A stretch of 38,157 bases of DNA, from the NCBI GenBank assembly GCA_041483455.1, contig JBGPFS010000003.1:1-38157 (forward strand). Reading direction: 5' to 3'. Below the pieces are notes generated by a model, which was not told where the DNA came from, made no database searches, and was given only the letters and a program-made list of their open reading frames with translations. This document shows, one piece after another, positions 14,449 through 22,551 of this stretch. Made by a program: the position numbers and the translations under genes. The stretch comes from JBGPFS01 sp041483455. Lineage in GTDB: Bacteria > Chloroflexota > Limnocylindria > Limnocylindrales > CSP1-4. Position 1 is the stretch's first letter. Every line of letters begins with the position of its first letter.

Positions 14449-17173
14449 ACGGCCGAGCCAGGCCGGGACGATCACCTTCCTGTTCAGCGACATCGAGGGC
14501 TCGAGCCGGCTCGAGCAATCGGTCGGCACGGAGGCGTACGCGACCGTCCTCGCCCGTCACCGGGCCATCCTCCGGGCGTCCTTCGCCGCCCACGGTGGCG
14601 ACGAGCAGGGGACGGAGGGCGACTCGTTCTTCGTGGTCTTCGCCAGCGCCGCCGAGGCCGTCCGGGCGGCCGTGGAGGGCCAGCGCGGCCTGTTCGCGGA
14701 GGACTGGCCGGACGACCGCCCGGTCCGCGTCCGGATCGGGCTCCACACCGGCGATGCCACCCACGGGCCCGACGGCTACGTCGGGATCGACATCAACCGG
14801 GCCGCCCGGATCTCGGCGGCCGGCCACGGCGGCCAGGTGGTCGTCTCGGCCGCGACCGCCGCCCTCGTCGGCGAGAGCCTGCCGGCGGGGGTCACCTGGC
14901 GCGAGCTCGGCTCCTACCGGCTGAAGGACTTCGCGGATCCGCAGCGCCTGAGCCAGCTGGTGGTCGAGGGCCTGCCGGCCGACTTCCCGGCCCTCCGGAC
15001 GGTCGACGCGCGACCCAACAACCTGCCGGCCACGATGACCACCTTCGTCGGGCGGGAGCGCGAGCTCGCCGATGGGCTGCGCCTCCTCGGTTCCGCCCGG
15101 CTGCTGACCGTCACCGGACCCGGGGGCATCGGCAAGACCCGGTTCGCCCTCGAGCTGGCGACCCATGCCGCGGCCGACTTCCCCGACGGGACCTTCTTCG
15201 TCCCGTTCGAGCCGGTCGACGACCCGACGCTCGTCCCGGGCACGATCGCCCGGGCCGTGGGCATCGTCGAGACCGGGGTCCGGCCGCCGCTCGAGCTGCT
15301 CGTCGAGCTGCTGGCCGGCCAGCGGGCGCTGCTCGTCCTCGACAACTTCGAGCGCCTGACGGGCGCCGCACCGATCATCGGCGACCTGCTCCGGGCCGGG
15401 CCGGGCCTGCGGATCGTGGTGACGAGCCGGGCGATCCTCCACCTCTCGGGCGAGCAGGAGTTCCCGCTCGACGGGCTGTCGATGCCGCCGGACCTCGAGC
15501 GGCGCACCCCGAGCCAGCGGACCGGCCGGGCCGGGACCGACGCCGGGGCGTTCGAGCCCGAGCGGCTCCTGGGCTTCGCGGCGATCCGGCTGTTCGTCGA
15601 GCGGGCCATGGCGGCCCGGCCCAGCTTCGGCCTCGACCGTTCGAATGCGGCCGCGGTCGCCCGGATCTGTGCCCGTCTCGACGGGATGCCGCTGGCCATC
15701 GAGCTGGCGGCCGTCCGGGTCCGGCTCCTGTCGCCGGACGCGATCCTGGCCCGCCTCGAGAAGCAGTTCGAGCTGCTGGCCTCGGGCGCCCGGGACGTGC
15801 CGGAGCGCCAGCGGACCCTGCGCGGCGCGATCGCCTGGAGCTACGACCTGCTCGACGAGCCGAGCCGGCGGCTCCTCGAGCGGCTGGCCTGCTTCGTCGG
15901 GGGCTGCGACCTCGGGACGGCCGAGCGCGTCTGCGGCCCGGCCGAGGAGCTGGGCCGCGACGTGTTCGACGGGATCGCCGAGCTCGCCGACCAGAGCCTC
16001 CTCCGGCGCTCGGAGGCGGACGGCGAGCCGCGCTTCGCGATGGCCGACACGATCCGGGCGTTCGCCCTCGAGCGACTCGAGGCCCGGGGCGAGGCAGCGC
16101 TCATCCGGCGACGCCACGCCGAGGCCTTCCTCGACCTCGCCCGGGAGGCCACGCCGCGCCTTGCCGGGGAGGACCAGCGGCGCTGGATCGAGCGCCTGGA
16201 GCGCGAGCACGACAACCTCCGCTCCGCGCTCGCCTGGGCGGTCGAGGCGCCCGAACCGGAGGTCGCCCTCGGCCTCGGCTTCCACCTCTGGCGGTTCTGG
16301 CAGAAGCGCGGTCACCTCGTCGAAGCCCGCCGACGGCTCGACGAGATCGCCGCGAAGCCCTGGGCGAAGGCCGATCCGGTCGCCCACGCCCGGCTGCTCG
16401 AGGCCCTCGGGGGGATCGCCTACTGGCAGGGCGACTTCCTCGCGGCGATCCCGGCCTACCAGACGAGCCTCGACCTGTGGCGGGGGCTGGGCGATCGCTC
16501 GGAGATCGCCAACGCGCTCTACAACCTGGCCTTCACCTACAGCATCGACGCCAACGCCCACTCGGTCGCCCCCACCTTCGACATGTCGCTCGGGCGGCCG
16601 CTCCTCGAGGAGAGCCTGGCCATCTACCGCGAGATCGGCGACGCCCGGGGGGTCGGCAACGTCCTGTGGGCGATCGGCAGCGCCGACCTGTTCGCCAGCC
16701 GGTTCGACGGGACGCGATCCGTCTTCGAGGAAGCCCAGGCGGCGTTCAAGGCGGTCGGCGACCGGACGATGGAGGCATGGGCGCTCCACATGGCCGGGGT
16801 CGTCGACGTCCACCTCCGCGACTGGCCGGCGGCAGTCGATGCCTTCCGGCACGCCCTGCGCCACTTCGTCGAGGCAGGCGACAGCACCGGGCAGGCCCTC
16901 GTCCTCGACGACTACGCGACGCTGGCCCTCGCCTCTGGCGACAAGGAGCGCGGGATCCGGCTCTGGGCGGCGGCTCGCCGGATCCAGGAGACGTTCGGGA
17001 CGGGGCTGGTGCAGGCCCAGATCAACGCCTCCGGCCAGAAGGCCTGGCTCGACCCGGAGCCGGGCGACGCCACCCCCGAGCGACGGGCCGAGCTGGAAGC
17101 CGAGGGTCGCGCGTGGACCCTCGAGGAGGCGCTCGCCTACGCCCTCGACGACGACCTGCCCGGCGTAGGATGA
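14438..17173 (+). CDS. Class III adenylate/guanylate cyclase-like protein fused to STAND-type ATPase and TPR-like region
   Basis: 911 residues. The cyclase domain (about 1-180) has both metal-binding Asp residues (Asp18 in FSDIEGSS, Asp62 in TEGDSF) and the transition-state pair Asn120/Arg124 (NRAAR). The position where adenylyl cyclases usually have Lys (KxxGD) is Gly, so ATP specificity is doubtful. A FVGRERE linker leads to a STAND/AfsR-type ATPase with Walker A GPGGIGKT (227-234), Walker B LLVLDNF (Asp302) and MPLAIELAAVR. From ~560 on, helical TPR-like repeats follow (WQGDFLAAIPAYQTSLDLWR, ALYNLAF). No DNA-binding domain is present. ATG 14438 follows a duplicated mini-ORF. Such proteins are signal transducers of unknown input. 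Confidence 0.86.
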   Translation: MTTERPSQAGTITFLFSDIEGSSRLEQSVGTEAYATVLARHRAILRASFAAHGGDEQGTEGDSFFVVFASAAEAVRAAVEGQRGLFAEDWPDDRPVRVRIGLHTGDATHGPDGYVGIDINRAARISAAGHGGQVVVSAATAALVGESLPAGVTWRELGSYRLKDFADPQRLSQLVVEGLPADFPALRTVDARPNNLPATMTTFVGRERELADGLRLLGSARLLTVTGPGGIGKTRFALELATHAAADFPDGTFFVPFEPVDDPTLVPGTIARAVGIVETGVRPPLELLVELLAGQRALLVLDNFERLTGAAPIIGDLLRAGPGLRIVVTSRAILHLSGEQEFPLDGLSMPPDLERRTPSQRTGRAGTDAGAFEPERLLGFAAIRLFVERAMAARPSFGLDRSNAAAVARICARLDGMPLAIELAAVRVRLLSPDAILARLEKQFELLASGARDVPERQRTLRGAIAWSYDLLDEPSRRLLERLACFVGGCDLGTAERVCGPAEELGRDVFDGIAELADQSLLRRSEADGEPRFAMADTIRAFALERLEARGEAALIRRRHAEAFLDLAREATPRLAGEDQRRWIERLEREHDNLRSALAWAVEAPEPEVALGLGFHLWRFWQKRGHLVEARRRLDEIAAKPWAKADPVAHARLLEALGGIAYWQGDFLAAIPAYQTSLDLWRGLGDRSEIANALYNLAFTYSIDANAHSVAPTFDMSLGRPLLEESLAIYREIGDARGVGNVLWAIGSADLFASRFDGTRSVFEEAQAAFKAVGDRTMEAWALHMAGVVDVHLRDWPAAVDAFRHALRHFVEAGDSTGQALVLDDYATLALASGDKERGIRLWAAARRIQETFGTGLVQAQINASGQKAWLDPEPGDATPERRAELEAEGRAWTLEEALAYALDDDLPGVG

Positions 17174-17220
17174 GGTCGCCGACCCGCGGGTCCCCCGCCC
17201 CGCCGGTCCACCGTCCCGCA

Positions 17221-17250
17221 GGTCCACGCCTGACTGGTCCACGCTTGACT
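17221..17250. repeat. 15-bp tandem duplication before the AHSA1-like gene
   Basis: GGTCCACGCCTGACT and GGTCCACGCTTGACT lie head to tail in the 92-base gap between the cyclase-like gene and the AHSA1-like gene. Confidence 0.75.
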
Positions 17251-17265
17251 GCCCGGAGGCCACCG

Positions 17266-17751
17266 ATGACGGCGATCGCCCCGTACCAGAGCTGGATCGA
17301 GACGCCGGCCACCGTCGCGCGGGCCTGGCTGGCCGTGACCGACCCGGCGCAGATCGCCGCCTGGTTCACCGACGCGAGCCAGCTCGGGGCCGTGGGCGAT
17401 CCGTACCGGCTCGATTTCGGCGACGGCAGCCTGGTCGAGGGCGTCGTCAGGGAGCTCGACCCCGGCCGCTCGTTCGCCTACACGTGGGCCTGGTCGAGCG
17501 CCGAGGGCAGAGCCGATGCCGGGGCCGGGGCCGGCGGCCGACCGGGCGGCACTGGCGGCCGACCGGGCGCCACCCTGGTCCGTTGGATCGTCGAGCCGCT
17601 GCCCTGGGGGGGCAGCCGGATCACGCTCGTCCACGAGGCGTGGGACGAGGCCGGCCTCGACGCCGGGGCCCGCGACGAGCACGCCGCCTACTGGGACGAC
17701 TACCTCAAGGCGCTCGCGGAATACCTGGCCGACTCGCCGCCCGCAGGGTGA
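17266..17751 (+). CDS. AHSA1/SRPBCC-family protein
   Basis: 161 residues of the activator-of-Hsp90-ATPase-1-like START fold. Typical segments are IETPATVARAWLAVTDPAQIAAWF at the N terminus (about residues 11-34), GDPYRLDFGDGSLVEG, and the C-terminal helix AYWDDYLKALAEYLA. A Gly/Ala/Pro-rich insertion (residues ~82-105) built on a repeated GGRPG unit interrupts the sheet. Family members bind small hydrophobic ligands; no specific function follows. ATG 17266 is preceded by GGAGG at 17255-17259. It lies in a compact plus-strand series between the cyclase and the MFS gene. Confidence 0.85.
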   Translation: MTAIAPYQSWIETPATVARAWLAVTDPAQIAAWFTDASQLGAVGDPYRLDFGDGSLVEGVVRELDPGRSFAYTWAWSSAEGRADAGAGAGGRPGGTGGRPGATLVRWIVEPLPWGGSRITLVHEAWDEAGLDAGARDEHAAYWDDYLKALAEYLADSPPAG

Positions 17752-17773
17752 GCCCCCGGCGGCCGGCGTTGCG

Positions 17774-19111
17774 ATGGCGGGGTTGAGCCACCTCCGGGCC
17801 TACGTCCGCACGTTCACCGGCTTCGAGCGCGATGCCCGGGTCTTCCTCCTCGCCTACCTGGTCGCCGGGGCGGCGATCGGCCTCTACTGGATCGACTTCA
17901 ACCTCTACCTCGCGGCCCTCGGGATCGAGCCCGCCACGATCGGGCTGATCGCCACCGCGAACTCGGCCGCGGCGGCCCTGATCGCGCTGCCGGCCAGCCT
18001 CCTGTCCGACCGGATCGGGCGGCGCCTGGTGCTCGCCGGCGGCCTGGCCGTGATGGGCGTCTCCGTCGCCGGGTTCCTGCTCGTCCACGGCCCGCTCGCG
18101 CTGGGGTTCCTCGCCGGCGCCTACGGGGCGGGACAGCAGGTCTTCTTCGTCGTCCAGAACCCGTTCCTCACCGAGCGGAGCCGGCCGGAGCACCGGAGCG
18201 AGCTGTTCGCGCTCGCCTTCGCGATCCAGAGCGCGACGAGCATCGTCGCCGCGCTGGTCGGCGGCCTCGTCGCCGCCTGGGTCGCCCGGGCCGGGGGCTT
18301 CGATCCGCAGGGGCCCGAAGCCTACCGGGTCCTGCTCGTCCTGATGGTCGTCCTGCTGGGGGCGGGCTGCGCCACGATCCTGGTCATCTCCGACGATCGG
18401 CCGCGCCGGCGACGCGCGACGCTGACGCCGGCCGGTGCGGGCGAGCCGGCCGCCTTTCCCGCGTCCGCGTACCGCGGCCGGGGCGGCCGGCTCCGGGGAC
18501 TCCACCTGGGCGACCGGGCGACGTTCGTCAAGCTGGTCCTGCCCGGCTTCCTGATCGCGCTCGGCGCGGGCCAGGTGATCCCGTTCCTCAACCTCTTCGT
18601 CCAGCGAAAGTTCGGGCTGGAGCTGGCCGCGCTGAACGCCGTCTTCGCGCTGACGAGCCTGGGCACGGTCCTCGCGATCCTGCTCCAGCCGGCCCTCGCC
18701 CGGCGGCTCGGGAAGATCCCGTCGGTGGTCCTCGTCCAGGGGGTGAGCATCCCGTTCCTGGTCGTGCTCGGCTTCTCGCCGGTCCTGTGGACCGTGATCC
18801 TCGCGATGGCCGTCCGGAACTCGCTGATGAACGCCGGCAACCCGATCTTCAACGCCTTCGCGATGGAGCGGGTCGCCCCGGGCGACCGGGCGACCCTGTC
18901 GGCGACGATGAGCATCCTCTGGTCGCTCGGCTGGGTCGTCGCGGGGCCGTGGTACAGCCTGCTCCAGGCGACCCTCGGTTTCGACGGCGGCTACGCGGTG
19001 AACTTCGCCACGATCATCGTCCTCTACTCGGTCGCCACCGGCCTCTACTGGATCTGGTTCGGGCGGCCCGAGCGGGCCTCGCGGGCGGCGGCCGCGGCCG
19101 GCGCGGGCTAG
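17774..19111 (+). CDS. Major facilitator superfamily transporter
   Basis: 445-residue membrane protein with about twelve hydrophobic segments and a charged central loop near residues 210-245 (DDRPRRRRATL). The MFS motif-A type loop LLSDRIGRRLVLAGG follows helix 2. The second half has a counterpart ARRLGKIPSVVLVQG, giving the expected two-fold repeat. The substrate is unknown; resemblance is to drug-efflux-like MFS proteins. ATG 17774 has only a weak upstream purine stretch; it lies 22 bases after the AHSA1 stop, so coexpression is likely. Confidence 0.87.
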   Translation: MAGLSHLRAYVRTFTGFERDARVFLLAYLVAGAAIGLYWIDFNLYLAALGIEPATIGLIATANSAAAALIALPASLLSDRIGRRLVLAGGLAVMGVSVAGFLLVHGPLALGFLAGAYGAGQQVFFVVQNPFLTERSRPEHRSELFALAFAIQSATSIVAALVGGLVAAWVARAGGFDPQGPEAYRVLLVLMVVLLGAGCATILVISDDRPRRRRATLTPAGAGEPAAFPASAYRGRGGRLRGLHLGDRATFVKLVLPGFLIALGAGQVIPFLNLFVQRKFGLELAALNAVFALTSLGTVLAILLQPALARRLGKIPSVVLVQGVSIPFLVVLGFSPVLWTVILAMAVRNSLMNAGNPIFNAFAMERVAPGDRATLSATMSILWSLGWVVAGPWYSLLQATLGFDGGYAVNFATIIVLYSVATGLYWIWFGRPERASRAAAAAGAG

Positions 19112-19114
19112 ACT
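19109..19114 (+). promoter_or_regulatory. -10 box of a leaderless promoter for thyX
   Basis: TAGACT followed by seven bases and ATG 19122. It overlaps the TAG stop of the MFS gene. Confidence 0.5.
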
Positions 19115-19121
19115 CTGCCCG

Positions 19122-20012
19122 ATGACCGCCGAGACGTCCCCCGCCCCCGGTCCGGTCCCCGACGCGGTCCGCGACAAGTCGGGGATCCCGCGCAACCCGG
19201 GCCGGCGCGACCTCGGGATGAAGGCGACCCTGCTCTTCCCCGACCGCGAGATCGTCGAGCGCTTCTACGTCCCGCTCGTCTACACCGCCTGTCGGACCTG
19301 CTACTCCGAGCTCGAGCCCGACGAGATCTTCCGGCGCGCGGTCGCTGGCGAGATCGACCCGGCCAAGCAGCGCAAGCTCATCTCGGGGGTCATCGAGTCG
19401 GGCCACGGGAGCACGATCGAGCACATCGTCTTCACCTTCGGGATCAGCGGCGTGAGCCGGACGCTCTCGCACCAGCTGGTCCGCCACCGGGCCGGCGTGG
19501 CCTTCGATCAGCAGAGCCAGCGCTACGTCAAGTTCCGCGGCGCCTCGACGATGCTGCCGAGCACCATCGCCGACGCGGACGACGCGCTGCGCGAACGGTA
19601 CGAGGAGCAGGTGGCCGGCTCGCTCGGGCTGTACGGCGACCTGGTGGCCGCGGGGATCCCCGGCGAGGACGCCCGGTTCGTCTTCCCCAACGCCACCCGC
19701 ACGAACCTGGTGATGACCACGAACCTGCGGGCCCTCATCCACATGAGCGGGCTGCGCCTGTGCACCATGGCGCAGTGGGAGATCCGCCGGCTCTTCCAGC
19801 TCATCCGGCACGAGATCTTCGGGGTCTCGCCGTTCCTGGGCAGCTTCCTCGCCCCGAAGTGCGTCGCCCTCGGCTACTGCGACGAGATGGGCAACCGCGA
19901 CGAGCACTGCCCGATCCGGCCGCACAAGGACAACGTCCTCGGGGCGTGGGCGGAGAAGTCGAAGGCCGCGAAGGTGGCCGGGCGCGAGCTGCCCGTCCGG
20001 ACCGAACCCTAG
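19122..20012 (+). CDS. thyX: Flavin-dependent thymidylate synthase
   Basis: Makes dTMP from dUMP using methylene-tetrahydrofolate, FAD and NADPH; it replaces ThyA, which is not seen in the window. 296 residues, with ~30 extra residues ahead of the core (MKATLLFPDRE). The family signature is present as VRHRAGVAFDQQSQRYVKF, but eight residues separate RHR from the Ser, where the described pattern RHRx7S has seven. The substrate-site segment LRALIHMSGLRLCTMAQWEIR is intact (20+ residues around 200-222). A long C terminus (GYCDEMGNRDEHCPIRPHK) contains two Cys and two His that might bind metal. It probably has a leaderless start. It shares the bases CTAG with the opposing gene's stop. Confidence 0.93.
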   Translation: MTAETSPAPGPVPDAVRDKSGIPRNPGRRDLGMKATLLFPDREIVERFYVPLVYTACRTCYSELEPDEIFRRAVAGEIDPAKQRKLISGVIESGHGSTIEHIVFTFGISGVSRTLSHQLVRHRAGVAFDQQSQRYVKFRGASTMLPSTIADADDALRERYEEQVAGSLGLYGDLVAAGIPGEDARFVFPNATRTNLVMTTNLRALIHMSGLRLCTMAQWEIRRLFQLIRHEIFGVSPFLGSFLAPKCVALGYCDEMGNRDEHCPIRPHKDNVLGAWAEKSKAAKVAGRELPVRTEP

Positions 20013-20872
20013 ACGGGTCCGAGCTCCCGGACGAAGCGCCGGATCAGCCTGGCGAAGCGCGGCCCGGCCTCGGCACCGGCCGCCAGGACCTCTTCGTGGC
20101 TGAGCGGCGCCCCGGTCAGGCCGGCGCCCGCATTCGTGACGAGCGAGACGCCGGCCACCTCGATCCCCGCCCAGCGGCAGGCGATCGCCTCGAGCACGGT
20201 CGACATCCCGACGGCGTTCGCGCCGAGGATCCCGAGCATCCGGACCTCGGCCGGGGTCTCGTAGGTGGGGCCGAGGAGCCCGGCGTAGACACCTTCCTCG
20301 AGTGCCACCCCTTCGGCCCGGCCCGCGGCGTGAAGGCGAGCCCGGAGGGCCGGCGCGTACAGGTCGGTCAGGTCCGTGAACCGCGGGCCGATCGCGTCGG
20401 CGTTGGGCCCGAGCAGCGGCGTCCGCCCGGTCAGGTTGAGGTGGTCGGCGATGACCATGAGCGTGCCCGGGCCGTAGCCCGGATCGACGCCGCCGGCCGC
20501 GTTCGTCAGGACCACGGTCCGCGCCCCGAGCCGTCCCATGAGCAGGACCGGCTGGACGACGAGGCCCGGGTCGTTGCCCTCGTAGACGTGGAGGCGGCCC
20601 TGGAGCATGACGACCGGGACGTCGTCCAGCCGCCCGAGGAGGAGGCGCCCCACGTGACCCGGGGCGGTCGCGGCCGGCCAGCCGGGCAGCTCGGCGAACG
20701 GGATCGAGACGGCATCGACCAGGTCGTCGGCGAGGGCGCCCAGCCCCGACCCCAGGACGATCCCGAGCCGCGGGACGAGGTCGGTCCGGGCCCGGACGGC
20801 GGCCTCGAGGGCGGCGAGGCGGGCGGGCTGTTCGGCCGGGTGGATCGGGCGGGCGGGGTCGAGCTCGGTCAT
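20009..20872 (-). CDS. punA: Purine nucleoside phosphorylase (PNP I/MTAP family)
   Basis: Phosphorolyses purine nucleosides to free base and ribose-1-phosphate for salvage. 287 residues. Motifs of the trimeric PNP family are LGIVLGSGLGALADDL (phosphate loop), GRLHVYEGND, TNAAGGVDPGYGPGTLMVI, GLLGPTYETPAEVRML (with the purine-binding Glu), NAVGMSTVLEAIA and SLVTNAGAGL (base-contacting Asn). ATG 20872 follows TAGACT by seven bases, suggesting a leaderless mRNA. The stop codon overlaps that of thyX on the other strand through the shared palindrome CTAG. Confidence 0.93.
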   Translation of the reverse strand: MTELDPARPIHPAEQPARLAALEAAVRARTDLVPRLGIVLGSGLGALADDLVDAVSIPFAELPGWPAATAPGHVGRLLLGRLDDVPVVMLQGRLHVYEGNDPGLVVQPVLLMGRLGARTVVLTNAAGGVDPGYGPGTLMVIADHLNLTGRTPLLGPNADAIGPRFTDLTDLYAPALRARLHAAGRAEGVALEEGVYAGLLGPTYETPAEVRMLGILGANAVGMSTVLEAIACRWAGIEVAGVSLVTNAGAGLTGAPLSHEEVLAAGAEAGPRFARLIRRFVRELGPV

Positions 20873-20879
20873 GGCCGGG

Positions 20880-20885
20880 AGTCTA
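20880..20885 (-). promoter_or_regulatory. -10 box of a leaderless promoter for punA
   Basis: TAGACT on the minus strand, seven bases before ATG 20872. It is the same hexamer as at thyX. Confidence 0.55.
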
Positions 20886-21200
20886 CGCGTCGCCGGCTCG
20901 GGCCGATCCGGCCCCGACGATCCAAGCGGGCGCCCGGCGGGCGGGCTGCGTGGGCCGCCGAGCGCCCGGCCCCGGACGCTTCGATCGCCCGGAGCGAGTA
21001 CCGACACCGGGATGCCGATCGCGTCGCTACCGGGCGATCCCCGCCGACGCGGGCCCGAGGGCCGCGAAGCGGGTCGAGAAGCGCCTGAAGTGACCGGTCG
21101 AGAGACCGGAGGTCCTTGATGCGATCGCGGTCCTGTCGGCTCCCCTGGCCCCTTCGGGTGAGTCGTACGGTAGGGACGGTCGGAAGGCCGGTCAACGCGC

Positions 21201-21276
21201 TTATCCACCGGCCGGGCCGACCCCGAACGGGACCTGTCCACCAGAATCGGCAGCGTTGTGGACGGACTGTGGATAA
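21201..21276. promoter_or_regulatory. Cluster of four DnaA-box-like 9-mers
   Basis: TTATCCACC (21201-21209) and CTGTCCACC (21234-21242) read on the plus strand. CGTCCACAA (21264-21256) and the perfect consensus TTATCCACA (21276-21268) read on the minus strand. The two outermost boxes each abut a CCGGCCGG-type sequence, so the cluster is roughly symmetric. No AT-rich unwinding element is visible beside it. Confidence 0.45.
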
Positions 21277-21295
21277 CCGGCCGGACGACGGGGCG

Positions 21296-22321
21296 TCAGC
21301 CGCCCATCGCGAACATCTCGACCCGCGGCAGGCGGGCGGTCGCCTCGGAGCGGAGCTCGGAGTAGCGGTCCGCCCGGATCCGCCAGGTGGACCGGATGAC
21401 CTCCCGCAGATCGTCGTCCGAGGCCTCGCTTCGCAGGGCCGTCCGAAGGTCCGTCCCCTCGCCGGCGAACAGGCAGGTGTAGAGGCGACCCTCCGCGCTC
21501 AACCGGGCCCGGGTGCACGAGCCGCAGAACGGCCGCGTCACGCTCGCGATCAGGCCCACCTCCCCGGAGCCGTCGCGGTAGCGCCAGCGGTCGGCGACCT
21601 CGCCGGGATAGTTGGGCGGCACCGCCTCGAGACCGAGCTCCGCATCGATCGCGGCGACGAGCTCGGCGGCGGGCACCACCTCGTCGAGCCGCCAGCCGTT
21701 CGAGTGGCCGACGTCCATGAACTCGATGAAGCGGAGGATATGGCCCTCGGTCCGTGCCCAGCGGGCCATCGGGAGCACGGATGATTCGTTCAGGCCGCGC
21801 CGGACCACCATGTTCACCTTGAGCGGCCCGAAGCCTGCCTCGCAGGCGGCGGCGATGCCGTCCAGGACCCGCGCGACCGGGAAGTCGACCCCGTTCATCG
21901 CCCGGAACGTCGCGTCGTCGAGCGAGTCCAGGCTCACGGTCAGCCGGGTCAGCCCGGCCTCCCGGAGCTCACCGGCGAGGGCCCGCAGCGCCGAGCCGTT
22001 CGTGGTCAGGGTCAGGTCGGGCCGTCCGCCGTCGGGGAGCCGAAGCTCGGCCAGCTGGCGGACGAGCTCGGGCAGGTCGTGGCGGACGAGCGGTTCGCCC
22101 CCGGTGATCCGCAGCTTCTCGACCCCTTCTCCGACGAAGACCCCGGCGAGCCGCCGGATCTCCTCGAAGGTCAGCACCTCGGAGCGGGGCAGGAAGGCGA
22201 AGTCCCGACCGTAGATCTCGCGCGGCATGCAGTACGTGCAGCGGAAGTTGCAGCGGTCGGTGACCGAGATCCGGAGATCGCGCATCGACCGGCCGAGCCG
22301 GTCGGAGACGGGGAGCGCCAT
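21296..22321 (-). CDS. moaA: GTP 3',8-cyclase, molybdenum cofactor biosynthesis
   Basis: Radical SAM enzyme that performs the first step of molybdopterin synthesis on GTP. 341 residues. The N-terminal SAM cluster is Cys24-x3-Cys28-x2-Cys31 (CNFRCTYC), with GGEP of the radical SAM fold in LRITGGEPLVR. The C-terminal cluster is Cys266-x2-Cys269-x13-Cys283, and the protein ends in the Gly-Gly tail required by the family. ATG 22321 follows TACCAT by seven bases, suggesting a leaderless start. No other moa gene is in the window. Confidence 0.96.
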   Translation of the reverse strand: MALPVSDRLGRSMRDLRISVTDRCNFRCTYCMPREIYGRDFAFLPRSEVLTFEEIRRLAGVFVGEGVEKLRITGGEPLVRHDLPELVRQLAELRLPDGGRPDLTLTTNGSALRALAGELREAGLTRLTVSLDSLDDATFRAMNGVDFPVARVLDGIAAACEAGFGPLKVNMVVRRGLNESSVLPMARWARTEGHILRFIEFMDVGHSNGWRLDEVVPAAELVAAIDAELGLEAVPPNYPGEVADRWRYRDGSGEVGLIASVTRPFCGSCTRARLSAEGRLYTCLFAGEGTDLRTALRSEASDDDLREVIRSTWRIRADRYSELRSEATARLPRVEMFAMGG

Positions 22322-22328
22322 GCACGGG

Positions 22329-22334
22329 ATGGTA
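22329..22334 (-). promoter_or_regulatory. -10 box of a leaderless promoter for moaA
   Basis: TACCAT on the minus strand, seven bases before the ATG. Confidence 0.5.
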
Positions 22335-22490
22335 CTGCGTCATCGCCCGACCCCGGATGGAGGTCGATGCGTCCGCGCACCGAACCGGCGGTGCGGGCCG
22401 GCACCGCCGTGCGTGGCGCGCGGTCCGGCGGTACCACCGGGTCCGCCGTGCGGTACTACCGGCGTACTCCGCTCCGCACCATCCCGCACC

Positions 22491-22496
22491 TACGAT
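22491..22496 (+). promoter_or_regulatory. Possible -10 box for the coiled-coil/CpaE operon
   Basis: TACGAT, about 55 bases before ATG 22552. The intervening leader contains GGGAGG near 22531, as expected for a conventional mRNA. Confidence 0.35.
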
Positions 22497-22551
22497 GCGG
22501 ACACGGCCGGATGAAGACCCGGACGACGGCAGGGAGGCAAACGTAGGACCG

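Larger units (their letters stand above)
20873..21295. other. Non-coding stretch between purine phosphorylase and moaA
   Basis: 423 bases without a convincing gene. It holds the leaderless -10 box of the phosphorylase (20885-20880), a small stem CCGGTC-GAGA-GACCGG at 21094-21109, and a cluster of DnaA-box-like 9-mers at 21201-21276. It shows no T-run terminator. Confidence 0.6.

Noticed and set aside
14375..17263. 962-codon open frame on the minus strand opposite the cyclase gene
   Set aside because: It is a GC-driven shadow: Arg/Gly/Pro-rich composition and no recognisable domain, while the plus frame has intact motifs. The same holds for long shadow frames at 11452-13665, 17705-19195 and 26387-28135.
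20886..21295. Small RNA gene (SRP RNA or similar) in the punA-moaA gap
   Set aside because: Conserved SRP or RNase P core sequences were not found; only a 6-bp GAGA-loop stem and the DnaA-like boxes are visible.
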